Below are positions 16,299 to 24,635 of a stretch of 64,000 nucleotides of DNA, piece by piece. The stretch covers positions 62,001-126,000 of the forward strand of contig NZ_JAAGLY010000002.1 of NCBI RefSeq assembly GCF_010548375.1, given 5' to 3'. The stretch's first letter is position 1, and each line of letters begins with the position of its first letter. Source of the stretch: Streptomyces sp. SID13726. GTDB lineage: Bacteria > Actinomycetota > Actinomycetes > Streptomycetales > Streptomycetaceae. A program made the translations under genes and the position numbers. The notes under the pieces are model-generated. The model was not told where the DNA came from. It searched no databases and saw only the letters and a list, made by a program, of their open reading frames with translations.

Positions 16299-17960
16299 GT
16301 GCCCGACACCCCGGACTTCCGGCGCCTGTTCGACTCGAACCTCTCCCCGTTGCTGGTCCTCACCCCGGACTTCGTCATCGTCGAGGTCAACCGCGCCTAT
16401 CTGACGGCCACCCGCACCGAGCGCTCCATCGTGGGGCGGCCGGTCTTCGACGTGTTCCCGGACAACCCCGAGGACCCGTCCGCCGACGGTGTGGCCAATC
16501 TGCGCCGCTCCCTGGAGACGGTGGTGGCGAGCGGCCGTACGGACACCATGGCCCTCCAGCGCTACGACATCCCGTCGGGCGAGGAGGGTGCGTTCGCCGA
16601 GCGGTACTGGAGCCCGGTCAACGCGCCGGTCCTGGACGCCGAGGGGCGGGTCACGCACGTCATCCACCGGGTCGAGGACGTCACGGAGTTCGTGCATCTG
16701 CGCAAGGTGGGCCGGGAGCAGCAGCGGGCCGCCGCCGACGCGCAGATGCGCGCGGAGGGCATGGAGATCGACCTGTTCGTGCGGGCCCGGGAGATCCGCG
16801 AGGTGAACGAGCAGCTGAGCCGGGCCAACGCCGAGCTGGACGCGGCCGGGCGCAGGCTCCGGGAGGAGCAGCGGGCCAAGGACCGGTTCATCGCCACCCT
16901 CTCCCACGAGCTGCGCAACCCCCTCGCGGCCGCGACCGCGGCCACCGAACTGCTGGCCCTGGACATGCCCGAGGGCCATCCCGCGCTCGGTGTCCTGGAG
17001 CGGCAGCTGGGCACGCTGGCCCGGATGAGCAACGACCTGCTGGACGGCACCCGGGCGGTGACCGGACGCCTCGAACTGGTGCGGGAGCCGGTCGACGTGC
17101 GCTCGGTCGTCGAGGGGGCCTGCGCGGACATCCGCGGCCTGTTCGCGCACGACGGCCGCACGCTCGACGTACGGCTGCCGGGAGCGCCCCTCGTCGTGGA
17201 CGGGGACCGGCTGCGGCTCGCGCAGGTGCTGACGAACCTGCTGTCCAACGCCCTCAAGTACACCCGGCCGGGCGGGCGCACCGAGGTGGAGCTGACGGCC
17301 GGGGACGGCGAGGCGCGGCTGAGCGTACGGGACGACGGGATCGGCTTCGACCCCGGTCAGGCCGAGGAGCTGTTCGGGGTGTTCATGCGGGCGGCGCCCG
17401 CCGGTCCCGACACCCCTGAGGGCCTGGGCCTCGGGCTCGCCGTCGCTCGGACCATCGCGGAGCTGCACGACGGCCGGGTCGGCGCGCACAGCGACGGGCC
17501 CGGCAAGGGGGCGACGTTCACGGTGGTGCTGCCCGCGACCGATTCGCCGGCTCTGCCGCGGCCCCGGACCGCGGTCACCCGGCCGGCGCCGCCGCGGCTG
17601 GCCGTCCTGATCGTGGAGGACAACCAGGACCTGGCCGCGACCTATCACACCCTGCTGGAGCGGCAGGGCCACCGGGTGAGGACCGTGCACACGGGGACGG
17701 ACGCGCTCGCCGCGACCGAGGCCGAGGTCTTCGACGTCGTCCTGTGCGACCTGGGGCTGCCGGACATGGACGGCTACACCGTCGCCCGTACGGTGCGGGG
17801 CCGCCCGGACGGGGAGCGGCCCCGGCTGATCGCGGTCTCCGGCTTCAGCCAAGGCACCGACCGCGCGCTGTCCCGGGCGGCCGGGTTCGACGTCCATCTC
17901 ACCAAGCCGCTGCCGCTGACCGACCTGACGGAGTTCCTGGAGCGGCCCGGCGGCGACTGA
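16299..17960 (+). CDS. Soluble hybrid histidine kinase: PAS - HisKA - HATPase - receiver
   Basis: A 553-residue sensor kinase without any membrane segment. An N-terminal PAS domain (about residues 10-120; FDSNLSPLLVLTPDFVIVEVN) is joined by a coiled coil (about 140-190) to the dimerisation domain with the phospho-His (IATLSHELRNPLAAA). An ATP-binding domain follows (N box LTNLLSNALKYT, G boxes DDGIGFD and GLGLGLAVA). A C-terminal receiver (about 430-550) has its acidic pocket in LIVEDNQDL, the acceptor Asp in VLCDLGLPDMDG and the Lys in LTKPLPLTD. The layout suggests sensing of a cytoplasmic or redox signal and an internal phosphotransfer. It is co-directional with the response regulator upstream. 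Confidence 0.95.
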   Translation: MPDTPDFRRLFDSNLSPLLVLTPDFVIVEVNRAYLTATRTERSIVGRPVFDVFPDNPEDPSADGVANLRRSLETVVASGRTDTMALQRYDIPSGEEGAFAERYWSPVNAPVLDAEGRVTHVIHRVEDVTEFVHLRKVGREQQRAAADAQMRAEGMEIDLFVRAREIREVNEQLSRANAELDAAGRRLREEQRAKDRFIATLSHELRNPLAAATAATELLALDMPEGHPALGVLERQLGTLARMSNDLLDGTRAVTGRLELVREPVDVRSVVEGACADIRGLFAHDGRTLDVRLPGAPLVVDGDRLRLAQVLTNLLSNALKYTRPGGRTEVELTAGDGEARLSVRDDGIGFDPGQAEELFGVFMRAAPAGPDTPEGLGLGLAVARTIAELHDGRVGAHSDGPGKGATFTVVLPATDSPALPRPRTAVTRPAPPRLAVLIVEDNQDLAATYHTLLERQGHRVRTVHTGTDALAATEAEVFDVVLCDLGLPDMDGYTVARTVRGRPDGERPRLIAVSGFSQGTDRALSRAAGFDVHLTKPLPLTDLTEFLERPGGD

Positions 17961-18042
17961 AGCGGGCCGCGCGTCTTCCGCCTTCGGCCGGGCTGTGCTT
18001 GCCTGGGGAACCGTTTTTCGGCGACCGGGTCGGGAGTCGCGC

Positions 18043-18942
18043 ATGCGGACACCGTGGATCGTGGGGGTGCTGGCCGGAGTCCTGCTGCTCGGCGCGTGCA
18101 CGGACCCCTCCGAGGGGCCGGAGTCCCCGCCGCCGACCCCGGACGTCTCCCGCGCGGCCACCACCCACCAGCGGGCCCAGACCTCGCCGAGCGCCTCCAC
18201 CGCGGTGGTCGCCCCGCGCGTGCTGTATCTCGGGGACTCGCTCGCCATGGAGGCCCAGAACGTCCTCGGGCAGGAGCTGCGCCGACGGCTGCGGGCGACG
18301 TACACGAGCGCGCCGTACTCGGGAACGACCCTGTGCGACTACCTGGAGGGCACCGGGAAGAGGTCGCTGGTGCCCGACCGGGACAAGGCGGCCGCGCTGG
18401 TCCGCGCGCTGCACCCGGACTACGTGGTGCTCCAGTTCTGGGGGAACGCGTGGGGCTACACCTGGTGCATGGACGGGATCAGCCATGCGGCCGCGCCGCA
18501 GCGGTACTTCAGCAGGTACCGGGCGGACCTGAAGCGGCTGACCGACCAGATCGCGGCGGCCGGCGGGGAGCGGCGGCCGCGGATCGTGTGGGTGGCGCAG
18601 GGCCCGGACCCGATCACCCCCGACCGGGTCCGGCGCGTGAACGAGCTCTACGAGGAGCGGGCGGCCGCCTCGGGCGACCTGGTCGCGGACGCCGGCGGCA
18701 CGGTGGCTCCCGCCGGGGCCCGCTACACCTGGACGCAGTACCTGCCGTGCACGGCGTACGAGCACGAGCACCCCGCCTACTGCACCGAGCCGGACCGCGA
18801 CCGGACCGCCCTGCACCTCGGCAAGGACTATCTTCACTTCTGTCTGGCGCCCACGACGTCCACACCGAAGCCCTGTCCGGTCCGCTCCCCCGGCATCCTG
18901 AGAATGGTCCGCGAGATCACGCGGGTGATCGGCTCGTCCTGA
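18043..18942 (+). CDS. SGNH/GDSL-type hydrolase, predicted lipoprotein
   Basis: A 299-residue exported protein. The signal peptide ends in a lipobox (VLAGVLLLGAC), so it should be lipid-anchored outside the membrane. A Thr/Pro/Ser linker follows, then the SGNH fold: the Ser block VLYLGDSLAMEAQ, a block with Asn in QFWGNAWGYTW, and the C-terminal Asp-His block GKDYLHFC. Such hydrolases act on acyl or acetyl esters of cell-surface sugars or lipids. The substrate is unknown. The ATG at 18043 places the hydrophobic core correctly; an upstream GTG-type extension would spoil the signal peptide. It is convergent with a VOC gene. Confidence 0.85.
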   Translation: MRTPWIVGVLAGVLLLGACTDPSEGPESPPPTPDVSRAATTHQRAQTSPSASTAVVAPRVLYLGDSLAMEAQNVLGQELRRRLRATYTSAPYSGTTLCDYLEGTGKRSLVPDRDKAAALVRALHPDYVVLQFWGNAWGYTWCMDGISHAAAPQRYFSRYRADLKRLTDQIAAAGGERRPRIVWVAQGPDPITPDRVRRVNELYEERAAASGDLVADAGGTVAPAGARYTWTQYLPCTAYEHEHPAYCTEPDRDRTALHLGKDYLHFCLAPTTSTPKPCPVRSPGILRMVREITRVIGSS

Positions 18943-18949
18943 GCGCGGC

Positions 18950-19432
18950 TCACTCGCCCGCGTAGGCCTTCTCCAACGCGGCGATGTCGAACTTCTGCAT
19001 CGCCATGAACGCCTTGGTGACCCGGGCCGCCTTCGCCGGGTCCGGGTCGCCGACCATGTCGGCAAGGCCCTCCGGGACGACCTGCCAGGACAGGCCGTAC
19101 CTGTCCTTGAGCCAGCCGCAGGGGCCGGGCTCGCCGCCGTTCTCGGTGAGCTTGGCCCAGTAGTAGTCGATCTCCGCCTGGTCGGCGCAGAAGACCTGGA
19201 AGGAGACGGCCTCGGTGAACTTGAACATCGGTCCGCCGTTGAGCGCGACGAAGCTCTGTCCGTTGGCCGTGAAGTCGACCGTCAGGACGGTGCCGGCGGG
19301 CTGCATCGCACCCTCGGGGTAGCGGGTGACCCTGCCGACGCTGGAGTCCTTGAAGACGGAGACGTAGAAGTGCGCGGCCTCCTCGGCCGTGCCGTCGAAC
19401 CAGAGACACGTGGTGAAAGCCTTGCTCGCCAT
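18950..19432 (-). CDS. VOC family protein, PhnB-like
   Basis: A 160-residue single-domain VOC protein of the PhnB/3-demethylubiquinone-methyltransferase-like group. Typical blocks are TTCLWFDGTAEEAAHFYVSVF, shortened here to its key residues, FVALNGGPMFKFTEAVSF, and EIDYYWAKLTENGGEPGPCGWLKDRYGLSWQVVP. The last is the characteristic GPCGWLKDRYGLSWQ stretch. The family name derives from similarity only; most members have no known reaction. It stands alone, convergent with the SGNH hydrolase and divergent from the epoxide hydrolase. Confidence 0.9.
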   Translation of the reverse strand: MASKAFTTCLWFDGTAEEAAHFYVSVFKDSSVGRVTRYPEGAMQPAGTVLTVDFTANGQSFVALNGGPMFKFTEAVSFQVFCADQAEIDYYWAKLTENGGEPGPCGWLKDRYGLSWQVVPEGLADMVGDPDPAKAARVTKAFMAMQKFDIAALEKAYAGE

Positions 19433-19556
19433 GGGTTCCTCCTGAGGCGTGAAGTGCGGTCATGTGTGTCGACCGATCCTCACCGCGAAACTCATCGGTC
19501 GGTCCGGCCGGTTGATCCAGGTGGCCCATACATCCGTACGAACTAGCATCCCGGGC

Positions 19557-20759
19557 ATGACGTCATCACCCTCGGACCTCGTCCGGCCCTTCCGCATCGA
19601 CATCGCGCAGAGCGACCTCGACGATCTCCACGACCGGCTCGACCGCACCCGCTGGCCCGACGACCTCTCGGCGGCGGGCTGGGCGTACGGCGTGCCGGCC
19701 GGCTATCTGCGCGACCTCGCGCACCATTGGCGGCACTCCTACGACTGGCGGGCCGCCGAGGCGCGGCTCAACGAGTGGCCGCAGTTCACGACCGTCATCG
19801 ACGGGTCGACCGTCCACTTCGCGCACGTCCGCTCCCCCGAACCGGACGCCACCCCGCTGGTCATCACGCACGGCTGGCCGGGCTCGATCGTCGAATTCCT
19901 GGACGTGGTCGGGCCGTTGACCGATCCGGTGGCCCACGGCGGCGACGCGGCCGACGCGTTCCACGTCGTCGTACCGAGCATTCCGGGGTTCGGGCTGTCC
20001 GGGCCGCCCGCCGACACCGGCTGGGAGGCCGGCCGGGTCGCCGGCGCGTGGGCCGAGCTGATGACACGGCTCGGCTACGAGCGGTTCGGCGCGCAGGGCG
20101 GGGACTGGGGCTCGGTGATCTCCCGGGAGCTGGGCCGGGCCCACCCCGAGCGGGTCGTCGGCGTGCACCTCAACCTGCTGCCGGGCGCGCAGGCCACCCA
20201 TGAACCGACCGAGGAGGAACTCGCCGGGCTGGGAGCCTCGAAGCGGGAGCGCACGCTGGAGTCCTGGCGCCGCTGGAGCGCCTGGTCGCGCGAGGGCACC
20301 GGGTACGCGGTTCTGCACTCCACCCGGCCGCAGACCCTCGCCTACGCGCTCACCGACTCCCCGGTCGGTCAACTCGCCTGGATCGTCGAGAAGTTCCAGG
20401 AGTGGACGGACTCGGCGGAGCTGCCGGAGGAGGCCGTGGACCGGGACCGGCTGCTGACCAACGTGATGCTGTACTGGCTGACCGGGACCGCCGGTTCGGC
20501 CGCCCGGATCTATTACGAGCGCGCGCACGCCGCCGGTGAGCGGGCGGCCCGGCCCACCGAGCCGTCGACCGTGCCGACCGCCCTCGCCGTCTTCCCCGCC
20601 GAGATCCAGCTCCCGCTGCGGCACCGGGCGGAGCGCACCGAGAACATCGTGCGCTGGACCGAGTTGGGGCGCGGCGGCCACTTCGCGGCGATGGAGGAGC
20701 CGGACCTGCTGGTGGCGGACGTACGGGCGTTCTTCCGGGAGGTGCGGGAGACGGGCTGA
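19557..20759 (+). CDS. Epoxide hydrolase (N-terminal EHN domain plus alpha/beta hydrolase)
   Basis: A 400-residue hydrolase that opens epoxides to diols. The N-terminal epoxide-hydrolase lid (FRIDIAQSDLDDLHDRLDRTRWPDDL) is followed by the hydrolase core. The HGWPGS motif forms the oxyanion hole, the nucleophile Asp is in QGGDWGSVIS, and the catalytic His is in GRGGHFAAMEEPDLL. This is the juvenile-hormone/microsomal-type bacterial family found widely in Streptomyces, where it can act on secondary metabolites or xenobiotics. The ATG at 19557 (MTSSPSDLV) is used because an upstream frame adds atypical residues. No co-transcribed partner is evident. Confidence 0.93.
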   Translation: MTSSPSDLVRPFRIDIAQSDLDDLHDRLDRTRWPDDLSAAGWAYGVPAGYLRDLAHHWRHSYDWRAAEARLNEWPQFTTVIDGSTVHFAHVRSPEPDATPLVITHGWPGSIVEFLDVVGPLTDPVAHGGDAADAFHVVVPSIPGFGLSGPPADTGWEAGRVAGAWAELMTRLGYERFGAQGGDWGSVISRELGRAHPERVVGVHLNLLPGAQATHEPTEEELAGLGASKRERTLESWRRWSAWSREGTGYAVLHSTRPQTLAYALTDSPVGQLAWIVEKFQEWTDSAELPEEAVDRDRLLTNVMLYWLTGTAGSAARIYYERAHAAGERAARPTEPSTVPTALAVFPAEIQLPLRHRAERTENIVRWTELGRGGHFAAMEEPDLLVADVRAFFREVRETG

Positions 20760-20782
20760 GGGCAGGCTCTGCCCATGGCGAA

Positions 20783-20797
20783 TCTGCCGCGGGCAGA
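20783..20797. promoter_or_regulatory. PopR box TCTGCC-N3-GGCAGA upstream of clpP3
   Basis: TCTGCCGCGGGCAGA is a perfect 6-3-6 palindrome 72 bases before the clpP3 ATG. It matches the binding site described for PopR of S. lividans (TCTGCC-3N-GGCAGA). A related but degenerate pair (GGCAGGCTCTGCC) lies at 20761-20773. PopR is encoded just downstream, at 22116-22559. Confidence 0.85.
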
Positions 20798-20869
20798 GAA
20801 ATCACCGGTGGGCGTCCCGTGAGGCCGACAGTGGGGTCGACGACATCCCCACGACCACGAGGACAGTCC

Positions 20870-21493
20870 ATGACTTCCATCCGGGCCGAGGACGGCGACA
20901 CTCCTCCCACCCGTTTCGACGACCAACTGGCCAGTCAGCTCCTCGCCCAGCGCATCGTGCTGCTGGGCACCCAGGTCGACGAGGTCTCCGCGAACCGGAT
21001 CTGCTCGCAGCTGCTGGTCCTGTCCGCAGAGGACCCGCGCACCGACATCGCGCTGTGCATCAACAGTCCGGGCGGTTCGGTGTACGCGGGGCTCGCCATC
21101 TACGACACGATGCGGCTGATCCCGAACGACGTCTCGACGCTGGCCATGGGCTTCGCGGCGAGCATGGGCCAGTTCCTGCTCTGCGGCGGCGCACCGGGCA
21201 AGCGGTACGCCCTGCCGAACGCGCGGATCATGATGCATCAGGGGTCCGCGGGCATCGGCGGCACCACCGCCGACATCGAGATCCAGGCGGAGAACCTGGA
21301 CCACAGCAAGCGGACCATGGAGCGGATCCTGGCCGAGAACACGGGCCAGACACCGGAGACCATCGCCCGGGACGGCGACCGCGACCGCTGGTACACGGCC
21401 GAGGAGGCCAGGGAGTACGGCATGGTGGACCGGGTCCTGGAGTCCCTCGCGGACGTCCGCCCGGCCGCCTCGAAGCGACGGATGGGGCTGTGA
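20870..21493 (+). CDS. clpP3: ATP-dependent Clp protease proteolytic subunit, ClpP3-like
   Basis: Serine peptidase subunit of 207 residues that forms barrel-shaped ClpP rings fed by Clp ATPases. The full triad is present: Ser98 in [11 protein letters not shown], His123 in IMMHQGSAG and Asp172 in [13 protein letters not shown]. The [11 protein letters not shown] strand is also conserved. The ATG at 20870 has a GAGGAC site; an upstream in-frame start at 20819 would add 17 residues. It is followed one base later by the clpP4 gene. In S. lividans the clpP3-clpP4 operon is induced by PopR when ClpP1/ClpP2 are lacking, and the PopR box upstream indicates the same control here. Confidence 0.94.
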   Translation: MTSIRAEDGDTPPTRFDDQLASQLLAQRIVLLGTQVDEVSANRICSQLLVLSAEDPRTDIALCINSPGGSVYAGLAIYDTMRLIPNDVSTLAMGFAASMGQFLLCGGAPGKRYALPNARIMMHQGSAGIGGTTADIEIQAENLDHSKRTMERILAENTGQTPETIARDGDRDRWYTAEEAREYGMVDRVLESLADVRPAASKRRMGL

Positions 21494-21494
21494 C

Positions 21495-22097
21495 ATGGGG
21501 AACTACACGATTCCGTACGTCGTCGAGCGGACCGCGCACGGCGAGCGCTCCTCCGACGTGTTCAGCCGGCTGCTGTCCGAGCGGATCATCTTCCTCGGCA
21601 CCGAGATCGACGACGGCGTGGCCAATGTCGTGATCGCGCAACTCCTGCATCTGGAGTCGTCGGCCCCGGAGAGCGAGATCTCGATCTACATCAACTCGCC
21701 CGGCGGATCGTTCACTTCACTGATGGCGATCTACGACACGATGACCTATGTGCAGGCGCCGATCTCCACGCTCTGCGTGGGCCAGGCGGCCTCCACGGCG
21801 GCCGTTCTGCTGGCCGGAGGGGATCCCGGCCGCCGGCTCGTGCTGGAGCACGCGCGCGTGCTGCTCGGCCAGCCCGCGTCCGGCGGCAACCGCGGCTCGA
21901 TCTCCGACCTCGCCCTCCAGGCCAAGGAGATGGTCCGCATCCGCTCCCAGGTGGAGGAGGTGCTGGCCCGGCACACCCGCCACGACATCGACACGCTGCG
22001 CGCGGACATGGACCGCGACAAGGTGTTCACCGCCGAGGAGGCGGTGGCGTACGGGCTGGCCGACGAAGTGGTGAGCCGGCGCCTCGTGACGGTCTGA
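21495..22097 (+). CDS. clpP4: ClpP4-like protease subunit with altered catalytic triad
   Basis: A 200-residue ClpP family subunit, starting one base after the clpP3 stop. The fold motifs are intact ([19 protein letters not shown]). The nucleophile Ser is at position 100 ([12 protein letters not shown]) and the Asp region is [17 protein letters not shown]. However, the catalytic His of the usual HQP motif is Gly125 here ([10 protein letters not shown]). The GQAAS segment also differs from the usual GxAASMG. The subunit may therefore be inactive by itself and act structurally in a mixed ClpP3-ClpP4 barrel. This is an inference from residues only. Confidence 0.92.
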   Translation: MGNYTIPYVVERTAHGERSSDVFSRLLSERIIFLGTEIDDGVANVVIAQLLHLESSAPESEISIYINSPGGSFTSLMAIYDTMTYVQAPISTLCVGQAASTAAVLLAGGDPGRRLVLEHARVLLGQPASGGNRGSISDLALQAKEMVRIRSQVEEVLARHTRHDIDTLRADMDRDKVFTAEEAVAYGLADEVVSRRLVTV

Positions 22098-22115
22098 GGC
22101 GCCGGCCGCGCCGCT

Positions 22116-22559
22116 TCAGGCCGCCAGGCACATCCCGTCGTACGACGATCCGCGCACCGGACCGCGGCCGCGGGCCGAGTGCCGGGTGAGCTCGCCCTGG
22201 GCCAGCGAGAGCAGATCGCCGAGGCCGAGGCCCAGGGCGTGGGCGGCGGCTGCGAGGACCTCGGAGGAGGCCTCCTTGCGGCCGCGCTCCACCTCGGAGA
22301 GGTAGGGCATCGAGATGCGGGCCGCGTCGGCCACGTCCTTGAGCGTGCGCTCCTGGGCGAGGCGTTCCCGGCGCAGGACGTCACCGACGAGGTCGCGCCA
22401 CAGGGGCTCCCTGGGTTCTCTGGCCGCGGGGTTCCGCGGGGCGATGGGGCGCGGCGGTGCCGGGGCGGGGCGTTCGGACACCGGGCGGGCGGTCCCCGGG
22501 CGCGCGGACTGCGGGCGCAGGGGGATCACGCGGGCTTGGTTCGGCGCTTCGTTGCTCAC
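22116..22559 (-). CDS. popR: PopR/ClgR-type XRE transcriptional activator with LAA degron
   Basis: A 147-residue helix-turn-helix regulator. After a Pro/Arg-rich N-terminus, the XRE domain spans about residues 52-115 (VLRRERLAQERTLKDVADAA, then RISMPYLSEVERGRKEASSE). This is the sequence type of ClgR and PopR, activators of clp and lon genes. The protein ends in ...MCLAA; in S. lividans the terminal alanines of PopR mark it for ClpP1/ClpP2 degradation, so loss of those proteases switches on clpP3-clpP4. Its position convergent to clpP4 and the PopR box at 20783 support the assignment over the paralogue ClgR. Confidence 0.88.
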   Translation of the reverse strand: MSNEAPNQARVIPLRPQSARPGTARPVSERPAPAPPRPIAPRNPAAREPREPLWRDLVGDVLRRERLAQERTLKDVADAARISMPYLSEVERGRKEASSEVLAAAAHALGLGLGDLLSLAQGELTRHSARGRGPVRGSSYDGMCLAA

Positions 22560-22614
22560 CGGATCAGCCTAAATTCCGTGGCCGCGTTGGGAAGGGGTCG
22601 GCATTCTGCCCTGG

Positions 22615-23427
22615 GTGGAATCTCCGACGGGAAAGGGGCCGGGTCCGGTGCTGCGCGAGACCTTCGACGAGGTGGCGGAGTTGTACGACAGGGCGCGTCC
22701 GCGCTATCCGCGGGCTCTGGTCGAGGAGTTGGCCCGGTCGGCGGGGCTCGGCCGGGACAGCCGGGTGCTGGAGGTGGGGCCGGGGACCGGTCAGCTCACC
22801 CGTTCCCTCGCGGAGTTCGGCTGCCGGATCACCGCCGTGGAACTGGGCGGGGAGATGGCCGCGGTGGCGCGTCGTCGGCTGGCCGGATTCCCGCGGGTCG
22901 AGGTGCACACCGGGGAGTTCGAGAGCTGGCCGCTGCCCGGTGAGCCCTTCGACCTGGTCGCGTGCGCGACCGCCTTCCACTGGATCGACCCTGCGGTCCG
23001 GATGGAGAAGCCTGCGGACGCGCTCCGCCCCGGTGGACGCCTCGCCGTCGTCGCCACCCACCATGTGGCGGGCGGCACGAACGAGTTCTTCGCGCGGGCC
23101 CAGGACTGCTACGAACGATGGGATCCGGCCACTCCGCCGGGGCTGCGCCCGCGGCCGTCGACGGAGATCCCCTCGGGCACCGAGGAGTTCGAAAGCTCCC
23201 CGCGCTTCACGGACGTCACGGTGGCCCGCTTCGAGCGGGACATCGTCTACACCGCCGACGAGTACATCGACGTGCTCCTCACCTACTCGGGCCACCGGGC
23301 CCTGGACAGCGCCCGGCGTGAGGGCCTGCTCGGCGGTCTCCGGGACCTCGTCGAGACGCGCCACCAGGGCCGGATCACCAAGCGTTACCTCCACGAACTC
23401 GTCGTGGCCACCCGGGTCGGCCCCTGA
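22615..23427 (+). CDS. Class I SAM-dependent methyltransferase
   Basis: A 270-residue Rossmann methyltransferase starting with GTG. Motif I is VLEVGPGTGQLTRSLAEFGC and the acidic motif II is ITAVELGGEMAAVARRRL. The downstream signature CATAFHWIDPAVRMEKPADALRPGGRLAVV is shown here only for its FHWIDP and RPGGRLAVV cores. The N-terminal YDRARPRYPRALVEEL motif matches the methyltransferase at 9631-10440, so the two are paralogues. The substrate is unknown. It is divergent from popR across 55 bases, and the downstream sigma-factor promoters begin shortly after its stop. Confidence 0.9.
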   Translation: MESPTGKGPGPVLRETFDEVAELYDRARPRYPRALVEELARSAGLGRDSRVLEVGPGTGQLTRSLAEFGCRITAVELGGEMAAVARRRLAGFPRVEVHTGEFESWPLPGEPFDLVACATAFHWIDPAVRMEKPADALRPGGRLAVVATHHVAGGTNEFFARAQDCYERWDPATPPGLRPRPSTEIPSGTEEFESSPRFTDVTVARFERDIVYTADEYIDVLLTYSGHRALDSARREGLLGGLRDLVETRHQGRITKRYLHELVVATRVGP

Positions 23428-23463
23428 GGACCGGCGATTTCACGCCGCGGGGACACCGGGCGG

Positions 23464-23488
23464 GCATGCGTCGTCACTCCTCGGGTAC
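23464..23488 (+). promoter_or_regulatory. Candidate SigB-type promoter GCAT-N15-GGGTAC (distal)
   Basis: GCAT at 23464-23467 and GGGTAC at 23483-23488 are separated by 15 bases. This fits the Streptomyces SigB-family consensus GNNT-N14-16-GGGTAC/T. It lies about 160 bases upstream of the SigB-type sigma factor gene. Confidence 0.5.
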
Positions 23489-23538
23489 GCGCAAGGTGAG
23501 GGAGCTGCGGGCCGTCGGAAGGCCGGTGGCCCGGGGAC

Positions 23539-23563
23539 GCATATGTCAGCGTGTTCCGGGTAC
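23539..23563 (+). promoter_or_regulatory. Candidate SigB-type promoter GCAT-N15-GGGTAC (proximal)
   Basis: GCAT at 23539-23542 and GGGTAC at 23558-23563 are again separated by exactly 15 bases, with the same -35 tetramer as the distal copy 75 bp upstream. It lies about 85 bases before the sigma factor ATG, which suggests auto- or cross-regulation by SigB-family sigma factors. Confidence 0.55.
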
Positions 23564-23647
23564 CCGGCAAGCCGCGAACCCCGCAGGACCCGAGACAACC
23601 CAGGCCGAAGAGGCAGACGTCGAGCCGTGACTTTCGTGGGAGAGGTA

Positions 23648-24544
23648 ATGCATACCGCCGTCACCGCCGTGAACCGTTCGGAGACACGCGTCACCGGGCA
23701 CGCCAGCGGGACCAGGACGGATGAGACACCGCTGCCGGGAGTCGAACAACCGCGGGCCGTGGCTCCGCGGGACGCGCGGGAGCTGTCCCGTCAGTTCTTC
23801 CAGCGCCTGACGGAACTCGAGGAGGGCACGCACGAATACCAGTACGCGCGCAACACCCTCATCGAGATGAACATGTCGCTCGTGCGCTTCGCGGCCGGGA
23901 GGTTCCGGGGCCGCGGTGACGACATGGAGGACATCGTCCAGACGGGCATGATCGGGCTGATCAAGGCGATCGACCGGTTCGAGGTGTCGCGCGAGGTCGA
24001 GTTCACGTCGTTCGCGCTGCCTTACATCGTCGGCGAGATCAAGCGGTTCTTCCGTGACACCACCTGGGCGGTGCACGTCCCCCGCCGTCTTCAGGAGCTG
24101 CGCGTGGAGCTGGCCAAGGCCCGCGAGGAACTCGCCAGCCGGCTGGACCGCGAGCCCTCGGTGGCCGAGCTCGCGACCCTCATGAACCTCTCCGAGAAGG
24201 AAGTCGTCGAGGGCCAGATCGCCTCCAACGGCTACAACTCCTCGTCCCTGGACGCCGCCCTGACCGGTGACGGCCCCGAGGGCGGCGAGGCGGTCCTCGC
24301 CGACTTCATCGGTGTGGAGGAGGACGGGCTGCGGCTCGTCGAGGACTTCCAGTCGCTCGCGCCGCTGATGGCCGAACTCAGCGACCGCGACCGGCAGATC
24401 ATCCACATGCGGTTCGTGGAGGAGGCCACCCAGTCGGAGATCGGTGAGCGGCTCGGCTGCTCGCAGATGCATGTGTCCCGGCTGATCAAGCGGATCATCA
24501 CGCGGCTGCGCGAGGGCATGCTGGGCGAGCTGGGCTGCGCCTGA
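23648..24544 (+). CDS. SigB/SigF/SigG-family RNA polymerase sigma factor
   Basis: Stress and development-type sigma-70 factor of 298 residues. Region 2 contains NMSLVRFAAGRFRGRGDDMEDIVQ and IGLIKAIDRFEVSREVEFTSFALPYIVGEIKRFFRD, of which the key cores are DIVQTGMIGLIKA and EFTSFALPYI. Region 3 begins at WAVHVPRRLQELRVELAKA. Region 4 ends in SDRDRQIIHMRF and QSEIGERLGCSQMHVSRLIKR. The ATG follows GGGAGAGG. Streptomyces genomes carry many paralogues of this family and I cannot say which this is. It faces an RsbW-like ATPase across a strong shared terminator, and two SigB-type promoter matches lie upstream. Confidence 0.95.
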   Translation: MHTAVTAVNRSETRVTGHASGTRTDETPLPGVEQPRAVAPRDARELSRQFFQRLTELEEGTHEYQYARNTLIEMNMSLVRFAAGRFRGRGDDMEDIVQTGMIGLIKAIDRFEVSREVEFTSFALPYIVGEIKRFFRDTTWAVHVPRRLQELRVELAKAREELASRLDREPSVAELATLMNLSEKEVVEGQIASNGYNSSSLDAALTGDGPEGGEAVLADFIGVEEDGLRLVEDFQSLAPLMAELSDRDRQIIHMRFVEEATQSEIGERLGCSQMHVSRLIKRIITRLREGMLGELGCA

Positions 24545-24564
24545 CGCGGACCTGCACGGACAAG

Positions 24565-24592
24565 GCGGGTGCCGTCCCGGGACGGCACCCGC
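24565..24592. terminator. Bidirectional terminator hairpin between sigma factor and anti-sigma genes
   Basis: A perfect 28-bp palindrome with 14-base arms GCGGGTGCCGTCCC / GGGACGGCACCCGC and no unpaired loop bases. It lies 20 bases after the sigma factor stop and 43 bases from the stop of the convergent ATPase gene, so it can serve both transcripts. Confidence 0.85.
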
Positions 24593-24635
24593 TCTCCGGT
24601 CAATGGGGCAGTGTCTCCAACGCTCTAGGTCAGCG

